NCBI RefSeq assembly: GCF_900215375.1
Contig: NZ_OBEF01000014.1
Location: 1-64,000 of the forward strand
Direction: 5' to 3'
DNA: 64,000 nt
Source: Enterobacter sp. CC120223-11
Lineage (GTDB): Bacteria; Pseudomonadota; Gammaproteobacteria; Enterobacterales; Enterobacteriaceae
A program made the translations under genes and the position numbers. The notes beneath the pieces are model-generated. The model worked only from the letters and a program-made list of their open reading frames with translations. It ran no database searches and was not told the origin of the DNA. Below, piece by piece: positions 48,369 to 55,406 of the stretch; the stretch's first letter is position 1; each line of letters opens with the position of its first letter.

Positions 48369-49117
48369 CTGCCGCCTCTTTATCCGTCAGTGACCTGCTG
48401 TACGGGCATGACAGCCCACTTTTCGAGCCACTGAGTTTCACCTGTCGGCCTGGCGATATCTGGGCCATCCTCGGTGCCAACGGGCGGGGAAAAAGCACCT
48501 TGCTGGATACGCTTTCCGGGGTTTTACCGGCACTCAGCGGCACATTTGCCGTGGAGGGCGGCGTGAGCGTCGTCCCTCAGTCATTCCATCCGGCCTTCGC
48601 CTGGCAGGTCCAGGAAGTGGTACTGATGGGCCGCGCCCGCCACGTTGGGCTCTTTTCTCAGCCCACGGCAGAAGATAAGCGCCAAGTTGCCCAGGCGCTG
48701 GCGCAGCTTACTATCAGCTCGCTTGCGGGAAAGGTCTTTGGCACGCTCTCCGGCGGCCAGCAGCAACTGGTGATGATCGCCCGCGCGCTGGTCAGCGGCA
48801 GTCAGAATATTTTGCTGGATGAGCCCTGCTCTGCGCTCGATCTGGGGAATCAGCAGGTGGTGTTGCAGCTCATCAGCCATCTGGCCCATCGCCAGCAGCG
48901 CAGCGTGCTGTTCACCACTCACGACCCGACGCATGCGTTGCAGGTCGCCAGCCATACGCTGCTGCTGTTGCCCGACGGAAAATGGCTGGCCGGAGAAACG
49001 GCGGAAATCGTGACGGAACAGCATCTGCATCACGCCTACGGCGTGCCGGTTCGCACTTTGACGCTGGAGGATTATCCGCGCCAGGTCGCGGTGCCTTTAT
49101 TTACCTTCGAGGGTTAA
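48365..49117 (+). CDS. Class II ABC importer ATPase (MolC-like)
   Basis: A 250-residue ATPase. Walker A is GANGRGKSTLLD, the signature is LSGGQQQLVMIARAL, Walker B is NILLDEPCSALDL, and the H-loop is FTTHDPTHAL. The stretches VPQSFHPAF and VVLMGRARHVGLFSQP recall Haemophilus MolC (HI1470) as I remember it. Together with the ModE-type operator this supports molybdate/tungstate import. The ATG at 48365 overlaps the permease stop. The 3' end overlaps the convergent ModA-like gene by 21 bases. Confidence 0.85.
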   Translation: MTAASLSVSDLLYGHDSPLFEPLSFTCRPGDIWAILGANGRGKSTLLDTLSGVLPALSGTFAVEGGVSVVPQSFHPAFAWQVQEVVLMGRARHVGLFSQPTAEDKRQVAQALAQLTISSLAGKVFGTLSGGQQQLVMIARALVSGSQNILLDEPCSALDLGNQQVVLQLISHLAHRQQRSVLFTTHDPTHALQVASHTLLLLPDGKWLAGETAEIVTEQHLHHAYGVPVRTLTLEDYPRQVAVPLFTFEG

Positions 49118-49822
49118 AAAACCGGCGTCGCGCAAGAATATTTGCCCCCGGGCGCCGGTGATGAACTGCGTCAGGGGTTCTGCGTCTGCGTTTATCAGCG
49201 CCAGCTGATACTCACAGCGCGTCTGGTATTCATCCGGTATCGCGAGTATCCGCAGATCGTCAGTGTTTTCCAGCGCCTGCGCATAGTGTGCGTAGCCGAT
49301 AAACAAATCGGTAAGATCCTGACGAATCAGCCAGACGCTGGCAATTTCACCTGCCGGAACGGTCAACGATTCCCGACCGCCCACCAGCATCTTCGCTCTG
49401 GCTTTGAGCGCCATTGCAGGATGCAGCGCCTCAATTCGTGTGAACAATTCCCAGGTGTAATCCCCGGATGGATCGCAGCCCGGCGTGGAGGTTCCCAGCC
49501 GTAGCGCCGGGTTCGCCAACAGCGCAAGCCAGTCGGCGTTTTCGGTTGACGCGGTTCTGCGGGCTGTCAGATTCAGACGGTTAAAGGCGAACGTCTCTAT
49601 CTTTTGCGCACGTCCGCTGTTCAGCAGCGTTTGCGGATGCTGCGTGTTCGCCGATGCAAACAGGTCGCAGCGCTCTCCAGACTCAATGCGTTCCCGAAGC
49701 AGGCCGGCAGGGCCAAAATCCACAGTGACGACAGTGCCGGTTTCGGCGCTGAACTGCTGACACAAAGGAATAAAAGCCCGCTTCAGGCTGCCTGCCGCGA
49801 GAACATGAATCGCCGTGTCCAT
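49097..49822 (-). CDS. ModA-like oxyanion-binding protein without signal peptide
   Basis: A 241-residue ModA/SBP_bac_11-family fold. The protein begins MDTAIHVLAAGSLKRAFIPL, which aligns with the start of mature ModA, so there is no export signal. A strong AGGGGG lies eight bases before the ATG, so the start is well supported. Further family features are RIESGERCDLFASAN and GYTWELF-like GDYTWELF. Canonical oxyanion-binding serines in the second loop appear replaced by GPAG. It is convergent with the MolC-like ATPase. It could be a cytosolic molybdate or tungstate sensor or store; function unknown. Confidence 0.8.
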   Translation of the reverse strand: MDTAIHVLAAGSLKRAFIPLCQQFSAETGTVVTVDFGPAGLLRERIESGERCDLFASANTQHPQTLLNSGRAQKIETFAFNRLNLTARRTASTENADWLALLANPALRLGTSTPGCDPSGDYTWELFTRIEALHPAMALKARAKMLVGGRESLTVPAGEIASVWLIRQDLTDLFIGYAHYAQALENTDDLRILAIPDEYQTRCEYQLALINADAEPLTQFITGARGQIFLRDAGFLTLEGK

Positions 49823-49893
49823 CTGGATAACCCCCTAACACGATTGAAAAAAGCATATTAACCGGGCTCGGGCGAAACTCCAGCGCAATCCGT

Positions 49894-50730
49894 CTATGTA
49901 CCGATCTCAGCTCGTTGACGCAGCTGCTCCGGCGTCGCGACGGGCAATCCGAAGAAGCGCAGATAGGCGGGGATCATTTCGAACAACATGTCGGTGCCCC
50001 GCTGCACCTGGCAGTCACGCGCCATCGCCGCCTGCAAAAAAGGTGTCCAGGTCTGGCTCATCACCACCTCACCTACAAACGTGCCCGGCGTCAGTCGCCC
50101 GACGTCCAGCGGCAGCGGATCGCCAGGCGACATCCCCATTGGCGTGGCATTCACCACCAGCGTATGGCCCTGAGGATCGTTTTGCATCAGCGTGACTTCC
50201 AGCGTGGGATAATGACGGCGTAAGCGCATCGCTAACGCCTGGGCGGAGGATTCTTGCATATCAAACAGCGTCAGCGCTGGCACGCCAGCCGCCGCCAGCG
50301 ACGCGGCAATAGCCGACCCGACACCGCCGCACCCCACCACCAGTGCCCGCGCATTTTCAGGCACAAACCCTTTGCGCAGTATGCCCTGCACAAAACCGTC
50401 GCCGTCGAACATATCGCCCGTCAGCGAGCCATCAGTCTCACGGCGAATGGCGTTACAGGCCCCGGCAATTGCTGCCGTGGGGCTGAGCTGCTGCACTAAA
50501 CCGGCGGTCACGACCTTATGGGGCATGGTGACCAGCGCCCCGACAAGATTTGTCATCTCAAACAGGGCTGGTACAAAGGTGGCGTAGGCCTGCGGGCGGA
50601 CCCCCATCGGCACCACTTTCACATCGACGTTTTGCGCGGCGAACCACGGGTTGTAAATCATCGGCGCCTTAAAATTTTCCGTTGGCCAGCCCAGGTGCGC
50701 AATCAGGCGTGTGTTTCCCGAAATTTTCAT
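49894..50730 (-). CDS. AroE/YdiB-superfamily dehydrogenase (divergent)
   Basis: A 278-residue shikimate/quinate dehydrogenase homologue. Catalytic lysine 72 (VTMPHK) and aspartate 109 (DMFDGDGF) are conserved, and the nucleotide loop is VVGCGGVGSA. The serine pair that binds the substrate carboxylate in AroE (HSxSP) is replaced by TENFKAP, so the substrate may differ from shikimate. It follows the MFS gene after nine bases and should act in the same pathway as the QuiC-type dehydratase. A housekeeping aroE is expected elsewhere. Confidence 0.85.
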   Translation of the reverse strand: MKISGNTRLIAHLGWPTENFKAPMIYNPWFAAQNVDVKVVPMGVRPQAYATFVPALFEMTNLVGALVTMPHKVVTAGLVQQLSPTAAIAGACNAIRRETDGSLTGDMFDGDGFVQGILRKGFVPENARALVVGCGGVGSAIAASLAAAGVPALTLFDMQESSAQALAMRLRRHYPTLEVTLMQNDPQGHTLVVNATPMGMSPGDPLPLDVGRLTPGTFVGEVVMSQTWTPFLQAAMARDCQVQRGTDMLFEMIPAYLRFFGLPVATPEQLRQRAEIGT

Positions 50731-50739
50731 GGCCGTTCC

Positions 50740-52071
50740 TTATCCCTGCTCATCGGTAAGCTCAATGCGTTTCACATCGCCCAGAATGAAGACATAGGCC
50801 ACCACGCCAAGCAGCGCGGCGCTGCCGATGTAAATCAGGGCATAGAAGAAATTACCGAACGCGGCGACGATAAATCCGATGACCAGCGGCGTGAGGATCC
50901 CCGCCAGATTGGCGCAGAAGTTGAAAAGTCCGGCGGTGAGGCCACCCAGTCCGCGAGGCGCCATGTCGGAAATCAACGTCCAGCCGAGGCCGACCATCCC
51001 CTGGCCGAAAAAGGCGAATGACATCACCAGAATGACGGCGGTATCACTGTGCAGCCAGTTTGCGCTGATAATGCAGCTTGCCATCAGCAGGCCCACGATA
51101 ATAGGTAGCTTACGGCCAAGATTCGCCGAACCGGTGGCCTTCAGCAGCTTGTCAGACACCCAGCCACCGAACATGACCCCGCCCGCCGCCGCCAGGAACG
51201 GCAGAATGGCGAAAAAGCCCACCTTCAGCCACGGCATATGGCGCTCGGTGGCAAGCCAGGTCGGGAACCAGGTCAGGAAAAAGACCAGCACGGTGTTACC
51301 CGCAAATTGCCCAATACTCGCCCCCACAATCTGCCGTTTGCTCAGCAACTGGCGCACCAGCGGCCAGCTGAACGCCGTTTTCTGCGCGTTCGAAGTGTGG
51401 ATCCCTCCCCCGGCTGCGATGTAATCATGTTCCTGCTGACTCAGTCGTGTGTCGTCCTGTGGTTCGCGGTACAGCCGCCACCAGGCAATGGCAAATAGCA
51501 GCCCCACGACACCGACGCTGATAAACAGCGCGCGCCAGCCGAAGCTGCCCATAATCCAGAACAGCAACGGAGAGAAACATGCCAGACCAAGGTATTCGCC
51601 GACGGTGTAGACCGCGGTGGCTTTCGCCCTCTCCTGTTGGGGGAACCAGGCGCTGACGACCCGGCTGTTAACCGGAAAACAGGGCGCTTCACTGACTCCG
51701 AGCCCAAAACGGCATAACAGGAGGGTTTTTATCCCGACGGCCAGGCCATGGAATAACGTGAACAGCGACCACAGCGTCAGCGAGAGAAAATAGGTGATTT
51801 TATTGCCAAAGCGATCGAGGAACAGCCCGCCGGGAATTTGTGCCAGCGCATAGGTCCAGGCGAAGGCAGAGAAAACCACGCCCATGATCGCGGCATTAAT
51901 ACCCAGCTCCTGCGTCAGTTCAGGGGCAGCGATACCCAGCACCGTGCGATCGAGGTAGTTGATCATAGTGCCCACGGCCAGCAGGGCCAGAATACCTATT
52001 CGGCGCCGCGAACGGCGCACGACAGTGACGGCCTCAGCGGCCACAGCGTTTTCATGGCTGTAAGTGCTCAT
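50740..52071 (-). CDS. MFS transporter for quinate/shikimate-type acids (ACS family)
   Basis: A 443-residue twelve-helix major facilitator of the anion:cation symporter group, with NYLDRTVLGIAAPELTQELG at helix 1 and FGLGVSEAPCFPVNSRVVS at helix 4. ACS members import sugar acids and aromatic or hydroaromatic acids. The operon with the AroE-like enzyme and the adjacent QuiC gene suggests quinate, shikimate or dehydroshikimate as substrate. An inverted repeat lies 59 bases upstream of its start. Confidence 0.86.
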   Translation of the reverse strand: MSTYSHENAVAAEAVTVVRRSRRRIGILALLAVGTMINYLDRTVLGIAAPELTQELGINAAIMGVVFSAFAWTYALAQIPGGLFLDRFGNKITYFLSLTLWSLFTLFHGLAVGIKTLLLCRFGLGVSEAPCFPVNSRVVSAWFPQQERAKATAVYTVGEYLGLACFSPLLFWIMGSFGWRALFISVGVVGLLFAIAWWRLYREPQDDTRLSQQEHDYIAAGGGIHTSNAQKTAFSWPLVRQLLSKRQIVGASIGQFAGNTVLVFFLTWFPTWLATERHMPWLKVGFFAILPFLAAAGGVMFGGWVSDKLLKATGSANLGRKLPIIVGLLMASCIISANWLHSDTAVILVMSFAFFGQGMVGLGWTLISDMAPRGLGGLTAGLFNFCANLAGILTPLVIGFIVAAFGNFFYALIYIGSAALLGVVAYVFILGDVKRIELTDEQG

Positions 52072-52129
52072 AATATATCCTGTCTGTTTTGTAGGGTGCA
52101 GATGATTGTTGTTGTTATCACATCACAGT

Positions 52130-52145
52130 CGAACCTTTTGGTTCA
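52130..52145. promoter_or_regulatory. Inverted repeat upstream of the MFS gene; candidate TetR operator
   Basis: CGAACCTTTTGGTTCA contains the perfect palindrome GAACC-TTTT-GGTTC. The same design occurs at 54044-54059. It lies between the quiC stop and the MFS start. Confidence 0.75.
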
Positions 52146-52152
52146 GTCTGGT

Positions 52153-54006
52153 TTACTCACTGTACTGCATTGCCGATAGCCTTACGGCGGCATTCACCGC
52201 GCCGTACTGCGCATAGCCGTTACGGCGTTCGGTTAACTCAAAGAAAAAGCGTCCACTGCTGAACGGCCGGGTGTAAAGATGCAAAAACTCGCCGCCGCTC
52301 GCGTCACGGTCATACAGAATCTGCTGGCGTTGCAGGACGTCGGTCAGCTCATCGTCGGCAAACCGGGCACGTAAATCCTCGTAATAGTTGTCGGGAATGG
52401 GTAATGCCGTGCGCAGTCCCTCAGGCAATGTATTCAGCGCTGCGGGTAAATCCGCACAGGCAAAAGCCGCATGCTGAAGCCCGGTTCCCTGATAACAGGC
52501 GACAGAACGGGCAATTTGCGTCCCACGACTTTGCGAGATATTAAGCGCCAGGCGGATATTGCCCTGCGGGCTGCACATGGCGAGGCTACGCACCAGCCCG
52601 TACGGGTCGGGCATCGTTTGCTCTCGTTCGGGGATGAAACCAAAAACGGTACGCAGGAACATGACCCAGTTGTCCCGGCTGTCTGTTTCCATGCCCAACG
52701 CCAGGTGATCTATCCCGAGCAAGCCTGTCTCAGATGGCGAATCAGCCAGGTCGAAATCACGGGCGTAGATATCATCGCCTTCTTCAACCAGATAGATCAG
52801 GCTTCCGTCTGGCGCGCATACCGCCGGAATAGAGCTTTCATTCGGCCCCGCCTCGCCCTGCCACGTGGCATATCCGTAGGCTTTCGCTCGCGCGATGATT
52901 GACGCACTGTTGCTGACGCGCAGCGCCATAGCACACAGAGAAACACCATGACGCTGCCAGAAGTGATCGGCCCAGCTGTGCGGCTGATGATTGACTATCA
53001 CGCGGGCACCGCCGTTTTGCCACAGGCTGACTTTTTTACTGCGGTGTGGCCCCAGAGAGCTAAAACCCAGGTGACTGAGGCTCACGCCAAGCTTTTTGGC
53101 ATCCGAGGGGCTGGCGGCGAATTCGATAAACTCCGGGCCGTGATAATGGGGAAGCGCAGCGAAGGTGGCCAGGTCGGCGTCTGTCTGCGGGAGTTGCTGA
53201 CGGGTTTGTTCTTCCAGCCACAACAACGAGCGATAGCCGTCTTTGGCGGTCGCACCATTGGGTGATGCGCGGAAACCATCATTGAACACTTCCAGTGACC
53301 AGGGGCCGCGATAGCCACGACGGGTTAAGTCTCGCGCAAACTCGACCACCGGCAGCTCTCCCTGCCCCGGGAAACAGCGGAAATGTCGGCTCCATTCCAG
53401 CACGTCCATTTTCATCAAGGGGGCATCGGCCAGCTGCAGGAAGGTGATTTTATCGACCGGTACCTCATCCAGTCTGGACAAGTTATCGCCCAACGCCAGC
53501 ACATGAAAACTGTCGAGAACGATGCCCATTGCCGGGCTGTCTACCGCCTTTACCCGCTGCCAGGCCTGATGCCAGTGATTGACATGGGTCCCCCAGGCAA
53601 GAGCCTCATAGCCGACGCGGATCCCTTCACGCTGAGCAAGCTCTGCCAGGGCGCGCAGATCGCTAATTTGCAGGTCAATATCGGGGCTGGTATCCGCTGC
53701 GACGCTGCTGCACAGCAGCAATGTGTCGCAGCCAAGCTGATGCATCAGCTCAAACTTGCGCCTCGCCCGCTCCAGGTTAGCGAGGAACTGTGGACGGCTT
53801 GCGCCTTCAAAATCGCGAAAGGGCTGAAAAAGCGTTATCTGTAGCCCAAGATCGGCGGCCATTTGTCTGACATCCGCTGGCGACCCGGTATAATAGAGCA
53901 GATCATTTTCAAATATTTCAACACCCTGATAGCCTGCATCCGCTATGGCGCTCAGTTTTTCGGGTAGCGTGCCTGATATCGAGACGGTTGCGATGGAGTG
54001 CAGCAT
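52153..54006 (-). CDS. quiC: 3-Dehydroshikimate dehydratase fused to an HPPD-like domain (QuiC type)
   Basis: 617 residues. The N-terminal TIM barrel (about 1-280) dehydrates 3-dehydroshikimate to protocatechuate; metal ligands Glu134, Asp165, Gln191 and Glu239 sit where QuiC1 and AsbF have them. The C-terminal half (about 285-617) is a two-module VOC domain like 4-hydroxyphenylpyruvate dioxygenase, with a complete iron triad His434, His512 and Glu573. The ATG at 54006 has AGGTGA upstream; the longer frame would run through an operator. It is divergent from a TetR gene. No protocatechuate ring-cleavage genes are in the window. Confidence 0.88.
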   Translation of the reverse strand: MLHSIATVSISGTLPEKLSAIADAGYQGVEIFENDLLYYTGSPADVRQMAADLGLQITLFQPFRDFEGASRPQFLANLERARRKFELMHQLGCDTLLLCSSVAADTSPDIDLQISDLRALAELAQREGIRVGYEALAWGTHVNHWHQAWQRVKAVDSPAMGIVLDSFHVLALGDNLSRLDEVPVDKITFLQLADAPLMKMDVLEWSRHFRCFPGQGELPVVEFARDLTRRGYRGPWSLEVFNDGFRASPNGATAKDGYRSLLWLEEQTRQQLPQTDADLATFAALPHYHGPEFIEFAASPSDAKKLGVSLSHLGFSSLGPHRSKKVSLWQNGGARVIVNHQPHSWADHFWQRHGVSLCAMALRVSNSASIIARAKAYGYATWQGEAGPNESSIPAVCAPDGSLIYLVEEGDDIYARDFDLADSPSETGLLGIDHLALGMETDSRDNWVMFLRTVFGFIPEREQTMPDPYGLVRSLAMCSPQGNIRLALNISQSRGTQIARSVACYQGTGLQHAAFACADLPAALNTLPEGLRTALPIPDNYYEDLRARFADDELTDVLQRQQILYDRDASGGEFLHLYTRPFSSGRFFFELTERRNGYAQYGAVNAAVRLSAMQYSE

Positions 54007-54043
54007 GGTTTCACCTGTCATGAGCCAGTGGGGAAACTGAATA

Positions 54044-54059
54044 TGAATCATTTGGTTCA
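54044..54059. promoter_or_regulatory. Inverted repeat between quiC and the TetR gene; candidate operator
   Basis: TGAATCATTTGGTTCA is a TGAACC-N4-GGTTCA palindrome with one mismatch, matching the repeat at 52130-52145. It lies 37 bases before quiC and 74 before the regulator gene. Confidence 0.75.
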
Positions 54060-54133
54060 TGCACGCCATATTTCGTTGCTAATTTGTGATCGTTGTGTGT
54101 ATTTTTTGTTCTCACCAAAAAGCTGGAGTGGTT

Positions 54134-54772
54134 ATGTCCGTTGTGGTTCACGATGAAGCCCAGAGCCTGAAAGAGAAGATTTTTGCTGCCGCCATTGCCG
54201 TGTTTGCCGAACACGGCCTTGCTGGCGCGAGAATGGAGCAGATAGCCAGTGAGGCACAGACTACCAAGCGGATGGTGGTTTACTATTTTAAAACCAAAGA
54301 GCAGCTTTATCAGGCCGTGCTGGAACACGTGTATGCCCGCATTCGCGAGAATGAACAGCAGCTGGGGCTGGAAAATTTACCGCCGGTAGAGGCGCTGGTG
54401 CAGTTGGTGAAATGGAGCGTGAAGTATCACGCCACCCACGCCGATTTCATGCGGATCATTTGTATGGAGAACATGCAGCGCGGAAAGTGGCTGAACGCTT
54501 CGGGTCTGCTAAAACCCCTCAATAAAAGCGCCCTGTCGATTCTGGAGAATATTCTGCAGCGTGGGCAGCAGGCCGCGATTTTCCAGCAAGGCGTGGAGGC
54601 TCGCGACGTGCACCGTTTAATCAGCAGCTTCAGCTTTTATCAGGTGTCGAATTTCTACACCTTTAATAGCCTTTACCTTGAAGGGCCGCTGCCGGAAATC
54701 GACGACCCTGAACTGGTGGCGCACCACAGCGACATCGCCATCAAAGCGGTGCTGCGCTTTGTGATTGCCTGA
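54134..54772 (+). CDS. TetR-family regulator of the quinate-type cluster
   Basis: A 212-residue TetR-type repressor. The helix-turn-helix reads GARMEQIASEAQTTKRMVVY and YFKTKEQLYQ; the C-terminal part is a helical ligand domain. The start at 54134 (MSVVVHDEAQ) has GGAG nine bases upstream. It is divergent from quiC, and the shared repeat in both control regions makes it the likely local repressor, induced by a pathway intermediate. The effector is unknown. Confidence 0.86.
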   Translation: MSVVVHDEAQSLKEKIFAAAIAVFAEHGLAGARMEQIASEAQTTKRMVVYYFKTKEQLYQAVLEHVYARIRENEQQLGLENLPPVEALVQLVKWSVKYHATHADFMRIICMENMQRGKWLNASGLLKPLNKSALSILENILQRGQQAAIFQQGVEARDVHRLISSFSFYQVSNFYTFNSLYLEGPLPEIDDPELVAHHSDIAIKAVLRFVIA

Positions 54773-54774
54773 GA

Positions 54775-54987
54775 TCACTGCCCCGCCAGTGCGGTAACGA
54801 CACGTTCCATCGCCTCGCGGGTAAGTTCAGTACGTTTAATTTTCTGATTAGCCAGCGACGCACGCAGCACGCCCGCGATCACAATATGCTTTGGCTCCTG
54901 CCCGAGATCGCGCATTTCGAGCACCACTTTCCCGACCACACGGCACATTTCCTGATACAGCGCTTCATCTTTACTTTGATTGCCCAT
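54775..54987 (-). CDS. fumD: Fumarase D
   Basis: A 70-residue protein nearly identical to E. coli FumD (YdhZ), a small protein reported to have fumarase activity. The core CRVVGKVVLEMRDLGQEPKH is conserved. The ATG at 54987 is preferred over the GTG just upstream, because AGGAG then lies six bases away. It stops two bases after the convergent TetR gene and is divergent from pykF. Confidence 0.92.
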   Translation of the reverse strand: MGNQSKDEALYQEMCRVVGKVVLEMRDLGQEPKHIVIAGVLRASLANQKIKRTELTREAMERVVTALAGQ

Positions 54988-55164
54988 CACTGGCTCCTGC
55001 TAACTCATTCATTTTCAATTCATTATGGATAATAGCCTGAATTGCTCCGGGATGCTTCCCCGCCATTGTGTTAAAGCGAAAAGATCAAAGCGTAGGGATT
55101 TTGTTAAGCGCTATCGTCTTGTTCTGAAACGGCGTTTTCATTTTCCTTTTTACCCGTAACCTCG

Positions 55165-55170
55165 TATAAT
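55165..55170 (+). promoter_or_regulatory. pykF promoter -10 element
   Basis: Perfect TATAAT; initiation is expected near 55177. The -35 region is weak (TTTCCT-like). Confidence 0.7.
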
Positions 55171-55187
55171 ACGCCCCGATTCTTTCT

Positions 55188-55199
55188 TGAATGGTTTCA
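55188..55199. promoter_or_regulatory. Cra (FruR) site of pykF
   Basis: TGAATGGTTTCA closely fits the Cra consensus TGAAACGTTTCA. It lies about 11-22 bases after the predicted transcription start, a repressing position as described for E. coli pykF. Confidence 0.82.
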
Positions 55200-55406
55200 G
55201 CGCATTGGACTGCATAAAAAACAACCCAAAATGTCATCCTTCCCACGTAGCTGTAAACCAGGCTCACTTTCCTCTGCACGCTTATTTGATGTCACCTATC
55301 CTTATCTCGTGGCATAGCAATTTTCGTAATACAGGCTTTACGTCGTGGCAGTGCGCCCACGGACACAGATTCCCTAATCCTTCTCAACTTAAAGACTAAG
55401 ACTGTC

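Larger units (their letters stand above)
54988..55406. other. fumD-pykF intergenic region
   Basis: 419 bases. It holds a TATAAT -10 (55165-55170), a Cra-like site (55188-55199), and a leader of about 230 nt before pykF. No RNA gene could be identified. The short reading frames in it lack ribosome sites. Confidence 0.7.

Noticed and set aside
49823..49893. A second ModE site before the ModA-like gene
   Set aside because: ATCGTGTTAGG lies in the leader, but the second half is missing and the spacing does not fit.
32156..54774. Genomic island integrated at tRNA-Val
   Set aside because: No integrase, no copy of the tRNA 3' end at the right border and no mobility genes. The block is variable but I see no evidence of an integrative element.
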